A stretch of DNA of 64,000 bases, from positions 2,790,001-2,854,000 of the forward strand of contig NC_135244.1 in assembly GCF_947623445.1 (NCBI RefSeq). The letters are read 5' to 3'. A program made the translations under genes and the position numbers. Position 1 is the first letter of the stretch. Each line of letters begins with the position of its first letter. Below are positions 24,601 through 38,200 of the stretch, in pieces. The stretch is from Clavelina lepadiformis. Lineage: Eukaryota; Chordata; Ascidiacea; Aplousobranchia; Clavelinidae. Below the pieces are notes generated by a model. That model was not told the DNA's origin. It worked only from the letters and a program-made list of their open reading frames with translations, and did no database searches.

Positions 24601-27600
24601 TTCATGAAGAATAGCTTGAAATCTCGTTAACTTGCGGTAAACAAGCCAAAAAAATGATAAGCGTTGCATAGAACACTTTGAGCAAATTGTTTCGACGATT
24701 GGGCCAGGTAAAGCAGAGAAGGGCACAGAATGGTATCTTTAGACACCGTAAGACGCAGTGCATATGCCTGCAATATAAGCTAGTGCTAACGAATGAAATG
24801 ATATACTTCAATTATTAAGCGTTAGAATAACAATGTGGTTTTGTGACAAAACTACCGGTGGTCATTTTCAATAACCGGTGGAAGGGTTCACGCAAGAGAA
24901 ACTTTTTAGGGGTTGCGAAATGACGTATTTTACACGTTGCAATAATTACCGGGTATCGAATTTTCAAAATTGCAGCTGCCAATAAAAACGTTGAGACCAA
25001 TAATTTCAAATCGACTCCGTTCGCCCTAATAACGAAAGAGACCCCACGAAGGAAATATGCATTCGATTGTTCGCAACTATCACGGTTTCTCACAGTGACA
25101 GAGTGTTCTTTTATACGATTATCGTGACGTTATACGACCCTCTTAACTCGTTACTCTAACGTACGAAAAGATGACGTAATACACGGAATGACGCCATAAT
25201 CAAATAAAAAAAGATCAAGTAATTAGGTATAAAATAAATTTCCGCATCCTGTTAAGTACGCAATAGCAACTAAAAACTGTCGAGTTATAACCGGTTAAAA
25301 TTAGTTAAAAATTAACTTTAGTTAATTTAACACTTAGCTGATATTTGATATGATATTTAATTTGATAAAATGATATTTTCATGAAACCTTCTCTGTTTTA
25401 CGCAAAAAATTGCATTTTATATCCACAACTGAATTGACTTAGGTCAAATTTTACCAAAGCACAAATGCTCATGTTTACGCAGAAGCGATCGGTTTTTTGC
25501 TCATAAAATATAAAGGGGTCCTGTGAAAAAAGTCGTCTGTTCAATCAAAACTAACAATGCAAGCACGGCGCCTGTTTAGAAATGAGCGCATTGAACGGAC
25601 GATGACGTCAAGTGGATATTTTTGCTGATTTTCTGTTGTATTGAGTATAAAGATATGGGTCACACGCTTATAGTCATTATACACGATTCGAAAACTTTCT
25701 CAATGTCAAAGGGCATAGTTAAAGGTCAGTCTTGAAGTCAAGTTACATCTGCATTAGATCAGGGACAGGCCCGGAAAGACAGCGCACGAATTTCTTTGCG
25801 CAGGACAATAAAACATGAACTCGGTGGTGAAATATTTTAGAAGATCTGTAGATACATGATAAACTACAAGCTATCACAGATCTGCATTGCTACTGAAACT
25901 CAGATTTATACACACCATATAAGCGAAAGTTTTGCGATCAGCCTATATCGATTATTATCGAAAAATACGAGTTAGTTTCAAAGTTCTTTTGTCTTATGTT
26001 TTGTCTTTTCAAGTTGAGAGGTTCTTATTTTAGAGCGATCTTGTAACACTTTTGGACTTATAAGTCTGTATAAGTGGACTTATAATTTTGAAAGAAAATT
26101 TTTACGTTTTTTGCAACTAATTTATAGGTTCATTCTCGAGAAGATCGGCGTTGATCAGGGCTCGAAAATAGAACCCCAGGGTTCGAAATTAGAAAGTTAA
26201 GTGATAGGCTGCATTAATAGATTCAGTGATTTTTTAATACGTTCAAATGTGGATGGGAATTTACTTATAGACGAACAAATCAAAGAGTCTTCATTATTCA
26301 AGGTAAGAACACTTTCTTGAAATGCCGGGTATCCAATACCCACTGCTCATAATAATTTTGCAGGCTAATTAGAGCTTAAAACTTTGAAGATAATAATATT
26401 TTGTGACAAGTACAACAACGCAACGTAACCCAATTGAAACCAAAACACTATTTTGATAGACGTTTTATAAGATGAAAGGTCACCGATTTGTTGTGCGTTT
26501 TAGGCGTAATTGTATTTTTCGAAAGATTTTTGAACACAATAAACTACAAGGTAGTTATAACGAAAACTAAAAAGAATGGTTGGTAACTGTACAAGTTAAT
26601 ACGCAGAAGCTTCTGAACGATTATTGAGTGACGTAATTACATGCATGACTTGGTTCATCAATTATGTATACGGATTTAAGTTTAAGCAAGTTATAAAGCA
26701 TTATACTTTTGTGTTAACCATTCTCAATCTGTTATTATGCAGCTTTCTAAAGTGCACGTCGACCAAAACTTATTTTATTGTTGTTTTAGTCACGCATGAT
26801 TAATCACATTGAAACCATTTCAATGATTGCGCTTAGACATAGTTCAACGAAGTCTTGTCGTAAAACTGTTTTTGAGTAGATCGATTTCTCATTTCCGTAT
26901 ATACTCAACATCTCAACGACATTTTCGGCTAAACAATTGTCAAAAACATGGACGCATGCCGGCCTCTAAATTTAAGTTCCTTGTAAAGGTTTGATTGAAA
27001 TCTATTAGCAAAATGTTAATGTCAAAGTGTTTCAGAACATTGTCAACTTAAGCTTTGTAAGAAAGACCGTATTTCAAGATAAGTAATTGTGACTCAAGAA
27101 ACGCGTTTGATTTAAATCGCTCGACAGGATATTTGAAGATGAGAGGAAAGTTATCTTCAAAACTCATCGTGTTAAGAATAAGATGTCGCTTTTGCGAACA
27201 CGTTTAAGCAGGAACGGCAATGTTTGATGTTTTAACTTTTAATTGTCGATAATCGATTTTACGGCCGAAATATTTTTGTCCGATGACGTTACAGATTACA
27301 CAATACACGTTATAGATTTATGATTATGAGTGACTGGAAATATTAGTCAAATATGCTGATTATGTTAAAAAAAAACATTCAAAATCACACGGGATTAAAT
27401 ATACAATTAAGTACACTTTATAAGATTTTTATACCAAAAATTTAAACTGCAACTGAAATATTGAACAAAATCCATGCCATTGTTTACCATAGAGTACGAC
27501 GGGCTCTTACGTTTTTGACGCACCAAAGCTAACTAAGGCTCATTCTATGCGTATAAGCTTTTTATTACGTTCATTTAGTATTTTAGTTGACCCACCAGGT

Positions 27601-28195
27601 TTTTTGGTTGTTGTTTTTTTTGGTAAGAAAACAGCAAGGTATATTGGAAATGTATACAAAAACAGTAAAAATAATTTGATAATTACACAGTAACTTCAAA
27701 GTGAAAATATACGGCTGAAGACGCCATATCCACAGCAAAACGTTAGGGCGATGCAAGTCACCTTTCTACGACCTTTCGGATTGGACTTATATTTGACGCA
27801 GGGTCTCGTTATACAAAGCACGGTAGCAGTTGCACAAAGAAAGAGCTATTTGCATTCAAAACTGTATTGTTTTGCCATCTATGCTTTCGACGTCTCATGA
27901 TGTGTTAAAAATAAAAAAGTCATGATTACGCTTGTGTGCAGCCTTAATTGTAACATGGTAAATTTCACGGAGACGTTTTTGCATCGGTCCATCAATTTTG
28001 AACAGGTGATAACATTTAAAAGGTTTTTGTTTTGTGCGGTTCAATTATTTAAAAATAACGTTAGTGGATCAATTATAACAATATTTTGAGAACAGCTGTT
28101 GATTTTAACCCATCTAAGATTCTAAACAGACAAATATGGGAAGGCCCTGTAACCAGCTGCCCTATTTTTAATCAATAACAGCAATATATCAATCT

Positions 28196-28383
28196 ACGCT
28201 GTTGTCCTAATCATGCGTCCTTTGCGTACATGCATTGTTCGCACAGAAGACCCTATTGTTACGTCACTATGTGAACGTTTAAATTTGGTACGCTGTTGTC
28301 CTAATCATGCGTCCTTTGCGTACATGCATTGTTCGCACAGAAGACCCTATTGTTACGTCACTATGTGAACGTTTAAATTTGGT
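28196..28383. repeat. Perfect 94-bp tandem duplication (two copies)
   Basis: Copies at 28196-28289 and 28290-28383 are identical by eye. Each starts ACGCTGTTGTCCTAATC and ends GAACGTTTAAATTTGGT, with a CRE-like TTACGTCA inside. Confidence 0.9.
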
Positions 28384-29254
28384 TTAGAGTGCAATCGCAA
28401 CTAATAAATGACGTCAGAGAACGGCGTCGCCAAGTATGCAGATAGCTGGGAACGACTGTAAATTTTACAAAATTCGGTCGAAGTCTTATTGTAGGATTCC
28501 GTTGGGGTGATGGGCCGCGATCTGAATTCTAGTTTTTGCGAAAGCAATGCTCGCAATAATTACAATTTTTCAACAAAATGCGGTTAAGAATTTGTTGAAG
28601 ATACTTATCAAGTTTTCAACGTCATTAGTGTTCAAAACGAGGCAAACCGCAGCAAAATTTATTATCTTTGCCACCGGCAGCCGGACACTCAAACAACTTA
28701 GCGTTCGCCACTACGGCACAGACCAGGTTCAAAAAGCAGCGTAATTATTAAAAAGTCGGACGGCAGCTTTTATGAGGTTTCTTGCAAGAATGCTTCGAAG
28801 AAGTTTTCAAGGCCCCTTGACCTACTCTCATTGACAATAAATGAAAGCTGACGTTTGTATGGACGGGAGAAATGTCATTTACTGTATAACTCTTTCTCTT
28901 AATAAACTCACTCTGCTGGCTTTAAAAGGACGTGGTATGCAAAGATGAATAAATGAAGTTTTAGAATGGTAAAAAGTGATGTTGGCAAAGGCTTGTTCGC
29001 ATATAAAATGTAGATGGTATCAACATATTTATACTAACACCAACGCAATGCCAAATACTATTACGACATATGCAGCTATTATGCAGTGATGCACTAACAA
29101 TTTCAGCAGTGTAGAATGATAGATACCAGTTTTGGGCTTCGGATCGTTTCATTTTACTTTCAGCTTGCAGTTGACGTTTAGTTTAATAACAATATTTAAT
29201 AAAGTTTTAATGCTTTATTTTATTTAGTTTCAGGGCTCCGTTTAATTTCGAAAA

Positions 29255-32200
29255 ATGAAACTGCTATTGATTTTACTTTCGATTACGTCATTACTACGGG
29301 CAAGCTTGGCATTGTGTAAGCATGGAATGTTTTCGAAAATGTATTTGGTACTTTTCTAGTAGCAATTAGTGAAACAACGAAAGATTAAACCATAAAATAT
29401 TACAGTGGAATGTTTACAAAGCTTTTAATTATTATATGTGTATTTTTGACGTCATAGACGCGCCTGTTGACGTCACTCCAGTGGAGGTGTCCACTCACAG
29501 CCTCTCGGTGAGGTGGAGGACAGTGGATGGGGACGCAAAAGAGTTTTACGCCACCATCACGCCTCTGGATGATGGGGAATCCACAAAGCAGACAAAGGTG
29601 AGAAAATTAGGCTTCTTTTCGACTTGACCTCCGACACTCAGGCTACATTGTTACGTCGTTGCTAACGACGGTAGGCTAAAAATTTGATAAATTGAAACTT
29701 TTGAAAGTGTTATTGGTCTTCGATGACTGACAGAAACCAAATTACTTTTCTAGAAAAGAAAAATACTGAAAAATTTGAGAAACATAAAATAAAGATTTGA
29801 AAGGTTTAAAGCAAAACAAACTATAGATTAATTCTTTAAAGGTCGTTAATTTATGGATCTCATATTTTGACAACGATTTTTGATATTAATTCCAACTTTC
29901 ATTCGAAGCAAATATCTTGTTTCGTTAATTTGCAATTAGACGGTGAAGGGTTTGAAGCAATGTTTGTTGGCAGTAAGTGAGTGAGGCTACATTTGGTACT
30001 GCCATGCATTGATGTTATCTTTGGCTTGATGCATGAGGTTTTACTCAAATTACGATGCTGTTTGATATGTTGTTTTGTATTAAGTAAAAGCGTCGAACTT
30101 CATGTGTTAGCATGGCAAGTATATGTGTTGGCTTTATTACGCTTTCTGCTGTTTACATCTACGCGCTGTGAAATTTATCCTTAAATACCACGATGTTATT
30201 TCTGTCTTATTCTTCGCATCATATTAACTTTTTGCCATTTACAGTTGTTTTCTGTAAACTGATTTTCAAATTCCTATGTTCTAGTCCAAATTTTGTCGAC
30301 ACCAAAATTTACCTCCTTGCAATAAAACTTTTATTGACTTTCTGGTTTGTTAAAAGAACAATTTGTTTTTGGCGCAGCACATCAACCAATCCTACACGAC
30401 CTGGGTGGATCTGGTACCGGGCAAGAACTACACAATTTCGGTCGTCGCTCAAGGTCACGGCGGTTCATACAGCCAGCCTGCTTTCGCTACCGTCACCACA
30501 GGTCTGTTGTGTGATAAAAAAACAAAGCATTTGTTTCATATGTCATAAAGCAACAAGCGTTCTGAATATTTGTATTACATATACAGTAATTCTACTTTGT
30601 CGTTTCTATTGTCGTGTCATTGATCGATTTTTTTCACAATAGAAATAACTTATTTTATATGATGTTTATAGTGCCAATGCCGCCTTTCAACGTCCGTATT
30701 TCCAAGTTTGTGAACCCAATTTTGAACGAGTACGCGGTAGAGGGGAACAAGACGATGAAGTTCCCGGTCTATGGATCAGTTGTGCTTTGGGAGGGGCCGG
30801 ATACAGGCTATCATGATGGATTTGACGTGGTGGTGAACCCGCCACACGGAAAAGTAAAATTGCCTATTTTACTGAAAGGTTTGTATTGCGAGATTCGGTT
30901 TATACGGGAAAAACCTAACACAGTAGACTTTGTAGAAGAAAATTTGTCCAACTGTTTTGTTGCATGTTAAATATCCGAATTAAGGGAACAATGAATTGAT
31001 TTGTAAGACAGTTATATAACAATAAACACGCTAACAAATATGAAACAAATTTTTTTTAAATTGCACACTTGAGTGCTTTAGAATTGCGTGCGCGTGCGTT
31101 GAGTTATTGCTGAACCTTAATTTTCTTGTCAAAATAAACCGATATAAGTTCGTCGTAAAACGTTTTGTAAACGTCTATGTTTGATAAAATCGTCAGTTAA
31201 ATCACAGCATAGCCTATGTAGCACATTGGAGTATCGGCGTAATGATAACCCAGCTTCTAACAAATGCATATTTTTCATGTTGTAACGTCAATTTTGTACA
31301 CTAACGAGTTTAACACGAGTGGTGTATTTTTACAAGCGTTACTACGGAGCCTTTAAATACATAGCTGCGCTATCACTAAACCATCTCGAAAAAGTCAAAA
31401 CCGGGTGTAACGTGAGGCCCCTAAAATACAACTTCCAACAAGGTAGATCTATTTAATTTGCAGCCGGAGCTCGAATAGACGACCCTCGGCAGAAGCGAAG
31501 AATTATCTGGGATCTTACGCCGGGATTGTATTACGACTTCACGGTTCGAACAACGAGCAATGGAAGAAAGAGTGACCCTGCTACCGTGGGGGAACGAATG
31601 CGTGAGTTGCCTTAAAGATATGTCAAGTATTTTTCAGTCAATTTCTTACCGAGGCTGTATATTTCTTTCAAAATTTTACTTTCTTTTTTGTTTGATATCG
31701 CGAACAAAGAACACAGTGTATGACTGTTAAAGAAAAGTAGTGTTTGCGTGTGGGATTAAGGAAAACAAGTATAAAACAATATATACAGTTTTCCCTTTTT
31801 CTTATGGGTTCTCAATTAGCCTACTTGTAGGGTCTTTCGAGAGTTACATGTCCATAAAGCTAAGGCAATGTACGTATGAAAATTAGGTTATTTTTGCTTC
31901 TTTGTAGCCCCCGAAATCCCGGGTGTCCTAAAAAAAGAAAGCGTTCAACCCACCGAAGTGACGCTTTCATGGGACGAGCCCTACAGGGGTATTCTGGACG
32001 GGTTTGTGCTGGAGCTTGATCCAATTGAAGGGACCGTTATTGAACCAGATGATTTGACAAAAAAACGAAGAGTAATCCAAGATCTTGTGCCAGGTATAAA
32101 ATGAAAATGTTGAAAACAGTAAAAAAACATTGAAGTTATATAAAAAATTATATTAAAATAATGAAAAAACATTAAAATTTCCTTTTCCCCCGCTGCCCTA

Positions 32201-35200
32201 TTTCATCTAACAACTAATTTCAGGAACAAAATACAACGTCGACATTTACAGCATTTCCCACGGAATTTTGAGCTTTGAATCTCGGCGGGGTGAATTTAAA
32301 ACACCCCCATCCAAACCGGGTGGACCGGTTGTTACTTCTGACTTAAAAACAACTTCCGTGTTATTGCAGTGGAAACGGCCAGTAGGAAGATTCAATTATT
32401 ATGAGGTAAAAATCAAAGTTACAATTATCAGCAGAGTGAAGTGCTACAACTTGTACAGTCGATGACGTCATAGTAATTGATGTTGTTTTGGTAAAAACAT
32501 CAAGTTTTAATTTTTTCCGATATTTGGAATATTGATAATTTATAATTGATTGTATGCCTGATAACAAACTTATTATATAGTTACGGAATTATATACTTCA
32601 TACTTGATCGGAGGAAACTGTATTCTGTATACCAAAGTCGTAACAGATTATAATAAATAAAGAACGTATTTGACAAATAACCTAGCCCATAGATTACTAC
32701 GTGCGCGACGCTTGCCAACGCCCTTCGAGTGCTAACATACGTCATATAATACTGCACTAATACGTCACAATTTAATTGGTTTCATAACATAACTTGCCTA
32801 TTTAGAATTCGATGTAATTACACAATGACCGCTAATTACTATGTGGTGATTATGTCAACCCTATTATCGTGGATTACCGTCTAAATTCTGTAAATATTTA
32901 CACAGTTTATGAAATGAGACCAGAATGTCACCAACTACAGACATCGAAACGTTTTTTATGAGCAAATGACGTTGATTTTTTCAAGAATTTTTTAATTTTA
33001 ACGAGATGCAATTTTGTGCAATCTCGTCTTTGAGTTAACGTTAAGTTAAGTTAACTGCTGCCATCAAGCGGTCTTTGTCCTGTACATTATAAAATCATTT
33101 TCATATTTTTCACAGTTGTATCTTTCCCGGTCATTTGGCCGTCTATTAAATCCATTATCAGTAATTTTATACGAAAGTTATGCGGACAAAGTGGATAATT
33201 TAAATTTATTTTTGTTGACCCACGCTAAAGCCGAATTAAGGTGCTTGACCGCCCTTGTACGAATTTTAATTTGGTGCGTCATTAAGTAACATGCGGTGGG
33301 CGCCGTTTGTAAGAAAATTGAGCAATATCATAAATAGTTGGAATTGAAGTTCATGAATAATCGATGTTAAGCGTGGTATTGATACTGTCTTATACCGCGT
33401 AGAAAATTCAAACTACCCCATTTCATAAACCGAAACAGAATATCGTAACAAATTTAAATGTTTTGTCGCTATTAATGGAATAGGTCGTCTACTACCCATC
33501 CCTTCTCGATCACGATAGATTACGTCACCGGGTGTATGATCCTGCTGTCAAGTTAACACGGCTGGAAGCCGACACTGAATACTCTTTGATCGTTTATGCT
33601 GTCAGCAACGGCATCTACAGTCAGCCATTACTGGACAAGACCAGAACCGGTTGGTATTTCTTTGATTCTCTAAAACAAAGCCTACACCTGCCGACCATTG
33701 TAGCCTACCTCTGAAGCCGAATGACACATAAAACGTTTGTGGTACAGTTGTGGTCAAAGTTTCGTCGCAATTCCTATTACAGTATATGTCAACATATTCT
33801 ATTATTTAAATTTGAAATATTTACAATATTCTGAATCACAATAAAACTGAATTTGTTATTTCACAGCCCTGCCACGTATTGCTACAGAAGCAACAAGAGA
33901 ACCAACAGGTGATTGCAGAAAAACTCTCATTATATTCTACCACCAGAGCTAAGCACTGTTTAAGTGACATTAGATTTGTTTAAAATCAATATACAGTGTA
34001 TTGAAAATAATGTAAACAAACTTTTTATTCACTCTTCGGCAGCTCCTATAACGGAAAAATCAGCAGCCCAAAACCCGTTCTTCCACATTTCAGCAGCCCC
34101 ACCGTCAGAGCGTGTAAGTGTTTTACAGCTTATTAGCAAAGTTCTTCTATTTTCACGTTCTCTTAAGAACCATAAAAAATAAAGACGAAAATACAGCTTG
34201 TAATTGGGCATGATTTAACGCTTGTGCATTACTTTTTACAGAATCCTGCCGACTTAAAACTAAAGACTGGTAAGCGACGATTATACTGTCTATTTATACT
34301 TTTTAAGGAATGTTTTAGCTGTAAATCAGTCGTTAAGCATTCCTGATGCCTTGCATATCGCACGTATCTATGCCTTATGTGTCGTGTAGGCGTTAATGTA
34401 ATCGCCATCATGGCTTACTGTTGTTACATGCTGCCTGTAGCTCTCCTAAAATATTGCTTGCGCGACGTTGTAACCCTTTGCTTGATCTGTTGTTTGCTTG
34501 TGACGTAATGCAGATCCATTTGAGGCCGGAACAACGACAACGACCAGAAAACCGTCAACCACTGAACGCATGTTGGCAGCAAACACCTTACCGGCACACT
34601 ACTCCATACCGAATGTAGCAGTTAACATAGAGCCCTTTCCTACGACAATTTATTACGAGGGCAGGGTGACTACTGGGCTCAGTTCTGTGCCGACTGGCAG
34701 CAGTAAAATTAACGAAGTCGCTCCACATGCAACGACAAGTGAAATCGGTTCGCTCATGACAAAGATTGGTCATAAAACGCCAAGGACAACTGTCCTGCCT
34801 ACCGCGTCACCAACAAATTTTAGAACGACTTCCAGAACAATCACACCCGGAAAGGGTGCAACCCCCGCTATAGGCGTCCCTAATTTCGTCACAACCCCCA
34901 CTGTCGCTTCTGTGCCTAGTGGCGTCCCAACGTCAACTTCGACACATAGCAGCACCTCCACTTTCAACTCCCCTCGCCAGCGTGGAGATGAGGAGAAGTT
35001 CCCCACTCCAACGCCTACCACTTTCCGGAACACAACCTTTGAACTAATTTACATTGAACACAAAGAAACCGATCCTCAGGAAACAGGCGACCCGGATTCA
35101 GTTACGCCATATATGATTCCTTTCAGAAGGCCGACAACTTCAAAGCATGATGGGAACTCTGGGTCGTTTTCCGAACATGTTGTGGCCGGCAATAAATCTG

Positions 35201-38200
35201 AGATTGAGCAAACCAAATCTGAAGCGTCATTTTCAACTACTGCAACAACACCATCACACAAAGCAGATGACAAAAGCAGTCAAGCAGAACCGACATCATC
35301 CACCCTTCCAATGACAACGCTCGAGAAATTTACGACAGATTCGAACAGAAGTGAAATACCCACAACATCTACGGAGGCAAAACTGTACGTTACGACCCCC
35401 AGCAAAACTCCAAGTACCACAAGTGCGTCTAGTGTTGTTGCTATGGAGAGTGGCAAAGGTCTAACAACGGCTTCTACGGCAGCAAAAGCTCCTACGTCTT
35501 CGACAACCAAATCTACTCAGTTTTTTATTGATTTTCTAACAAAGAAAAGCACCCTTACCGCTTCTCACAGCACCAAACCCGGTAAGAGTACAACTACACG
35601 TACGAATCCCTTTTTCATTGAGTTTATCACTAACAAAGTTACAAGTAACCCTGTGAGAGTGTCATCCACAGTAAGTCCAACTGGCACCGCTACGACATCG
35701 TCTTCGCTGCCACCTTATTACATTGAATTTGTACCCGGAAGAAGTTCTCCTTCAACTAACCAGGAAATCTCAGAAAGTTATCCTGGTCCAAATGACTCCA
35801 CAACTACACAAGCTTCTCCTCATTACATTGAATTCGCAACAAAAGACGTGAAAGATAGACTTGAAGAAAGTTCTACTTCTTATTTCAGTAATTCAACATC
35901 TTCCACGCAGAAACCTACTAGTATCTCAACTTTTGCGTCCAATACTTCAACTCCAGCAGTCACAAACGCGTCCACCTCACAAACGTTATCGCCAGCAAGT
36001 GCTATTACAGACACACTTGGAAACGTGAGTACTGAAGCCAATGACGTAGAAACCACGTCAGCAGAAACTATTTCGGAAAGCCAGCCTGGTCTTCCTGGAA
36101 CGAAAGCCGCTACTTCACCAACAGAAACTTCCAACACATTGTCACCAACAAAACAATCTGTTCCCATATCACACTCAAGTACAAATTATGCCGGTACAAC
36201 TGACAGGTTGGGTCCCAAACATCGAGAAGATGTTGTCACGCAGACACAGGTTCTTTTGGTTTACAAAACTACTGGATTATCGAAAAATACCGTCGTAGAA
36301 GAAGAACCCACAACATCGTTTGAAAAGTTGGTATCTCCTGGTCACTCCGCTCCCACGTCAGTTGATAAAGTTACCCTTGGAACAGTTCCTAGTATAAGTA
36401 CATCAAGTTCCATTCGATCGCGCCCATATTTTGATTCTTATGTAACACCTAATCCAGACAGGTCGAATGCCACAACTAACAGCTCAGAAGAAGTACCAGC
36501 ATGGCCGTTTGCAGAAGGGTTTGTGACTCCACGTTCAACAATGACACCAAACCCTGCCGGAGGTTTTAAGGAAGAAACACAATCCCATTCATACTCTGAA
36601 GACTTTAACCCTGGATCCTCAAACAAAATCGCAGCATCTAACGCCACTAGAAGTTCATTATACTCCCAAAGTCAAAGCCAGCCATATTTTGAAGGATTTT
36701 ATTCGCCTTCCACGACGCCTCAACAAAACTCTACCGCTGTGACACGCAACTTATCAGATTTTAATTCAAGTGACGTCATCACATCACGTCCAACTGAGTT
36801 CAATACTGTTAGTGCCCCTGTGAATTTAAATCATACCGATGGCAGGCCTTTGTTTGAAGGATCCTTTACACTTTCTCAACAAAATCAAACGCCCCACGAT
36901 ACAACTGAAATGGTTGACTTCAGTAAACCTACGACAGGTGCAATCGTTGTCAATGCAACCGGCGCACCAGTTACAGACGACCAAACCGAAGAGTTGCCAT
37001 TTTATGAAGGATTCTTCCCTTTTGATGCAACAACCTCCAGCACTCTGTCAAATCACGTCACAACTAATCAGCCACCAAGCAAAGAATATAAGATGACAAC
37101 GCCTGACCAAAATCCATCTAAAGGCGACGCTACAACCTCGTTCAGCGCAAGCACAATAATAGGAAGACCTAGCAGGACAGAGCACCCTGCACACACCACT
37201 CCCTCTTTGACGGAATCATTTGAGTTTACTACTGCCGGTCTTATCACAAATACGTCGACAGGTACCACTGTAGAGACCACTGCAAGTTCAAACGAATCAA
37301 ATAAAGAAGAAACGACACATCAAAGAGAGAGGTTTGCTTGGGCGTCAACGGCCGCTCTGGCTCAACAAGATCTTCCAACAGCGGTAGGATATGTTCCAGA
37401 AGCGACTACGGTTTTAAACGGCACAACCAGCACAGAGGCCACGGTGAAAGGTCCTACCCTGATCTCCCCAACCAAGAACGCCACGGAACCAGTTAGGAGA
37501 GGGGCAAATTTAGAACTAAAAAACACCACAACGTCATCCATTGAACTAGTTCAGACAACAACTGGATCAACACAAAAACCTCCGACAGATACTGAGCGAA
37601 ATTTAAAAGTTACCACGAGTGTCACAAACAATTTTCGTAACTTTACTGATCCCACCCGAGTTCCCACTACAACCGTAACGCCCAACACAACAACTGGATT
37701 TGAAAACAGCAATGTCACAACTGTAGCTCCTACATCATCAAACGTGGCAAGCAGGACAACGCCGAGTGCGATTGGTAACACAGTTACAATTACGACGTTC
37801 AGTCCAGGTTTGTATTTGCACAAGTTTGAGCAATCGCAATTTTTTTTGCATGCATTTGATAATCGTTGTACGCCGGCTTAAATGTCGTATGTGTTGTTGG
37901 CTAACACGAAACAAGAAAGTAACAGACGACTATGGTGTCAGCGAATAACAGAATTTATTGGTTTACAGACAACGGTTTTACCACCAACGAGGGTAGCGAT
38001 ATCACCGTTCAAACGGACGGAAGAATCGTTCCGATCAAAGAAGGATTTACAACAATCTGCAAACCCAACAATATAACCGTACTCATAGACAAAGTGGGTT
38101 TTACATGTATAGCTGTGTAAATAGAATCGTATTGTGTGCAATAACCACATTTTGTCTGTCCTACAGTATGTATTCACTGCATTTTGCGACTTGTCGAGTA

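Larger units (their letters stand above)
19821..29254. other. 9.4-kb region without recognisable genes
   Basis: AT-rich sequence; every frame I looked at is short and lacks family-like composition or splice-consistent neighbours. It holds MITE copy D and a 94-bp perfect tandem duplication. It may contain the regulatory region of the receptor gene starting at 29255. Confidence 0.5.

Noticed and set aside
28547..28744. 65-codon plus-strand frame in the gene-poor region
   Set aside because: Short, unsupported by splice sites or recognisable motifs; expected by chance.
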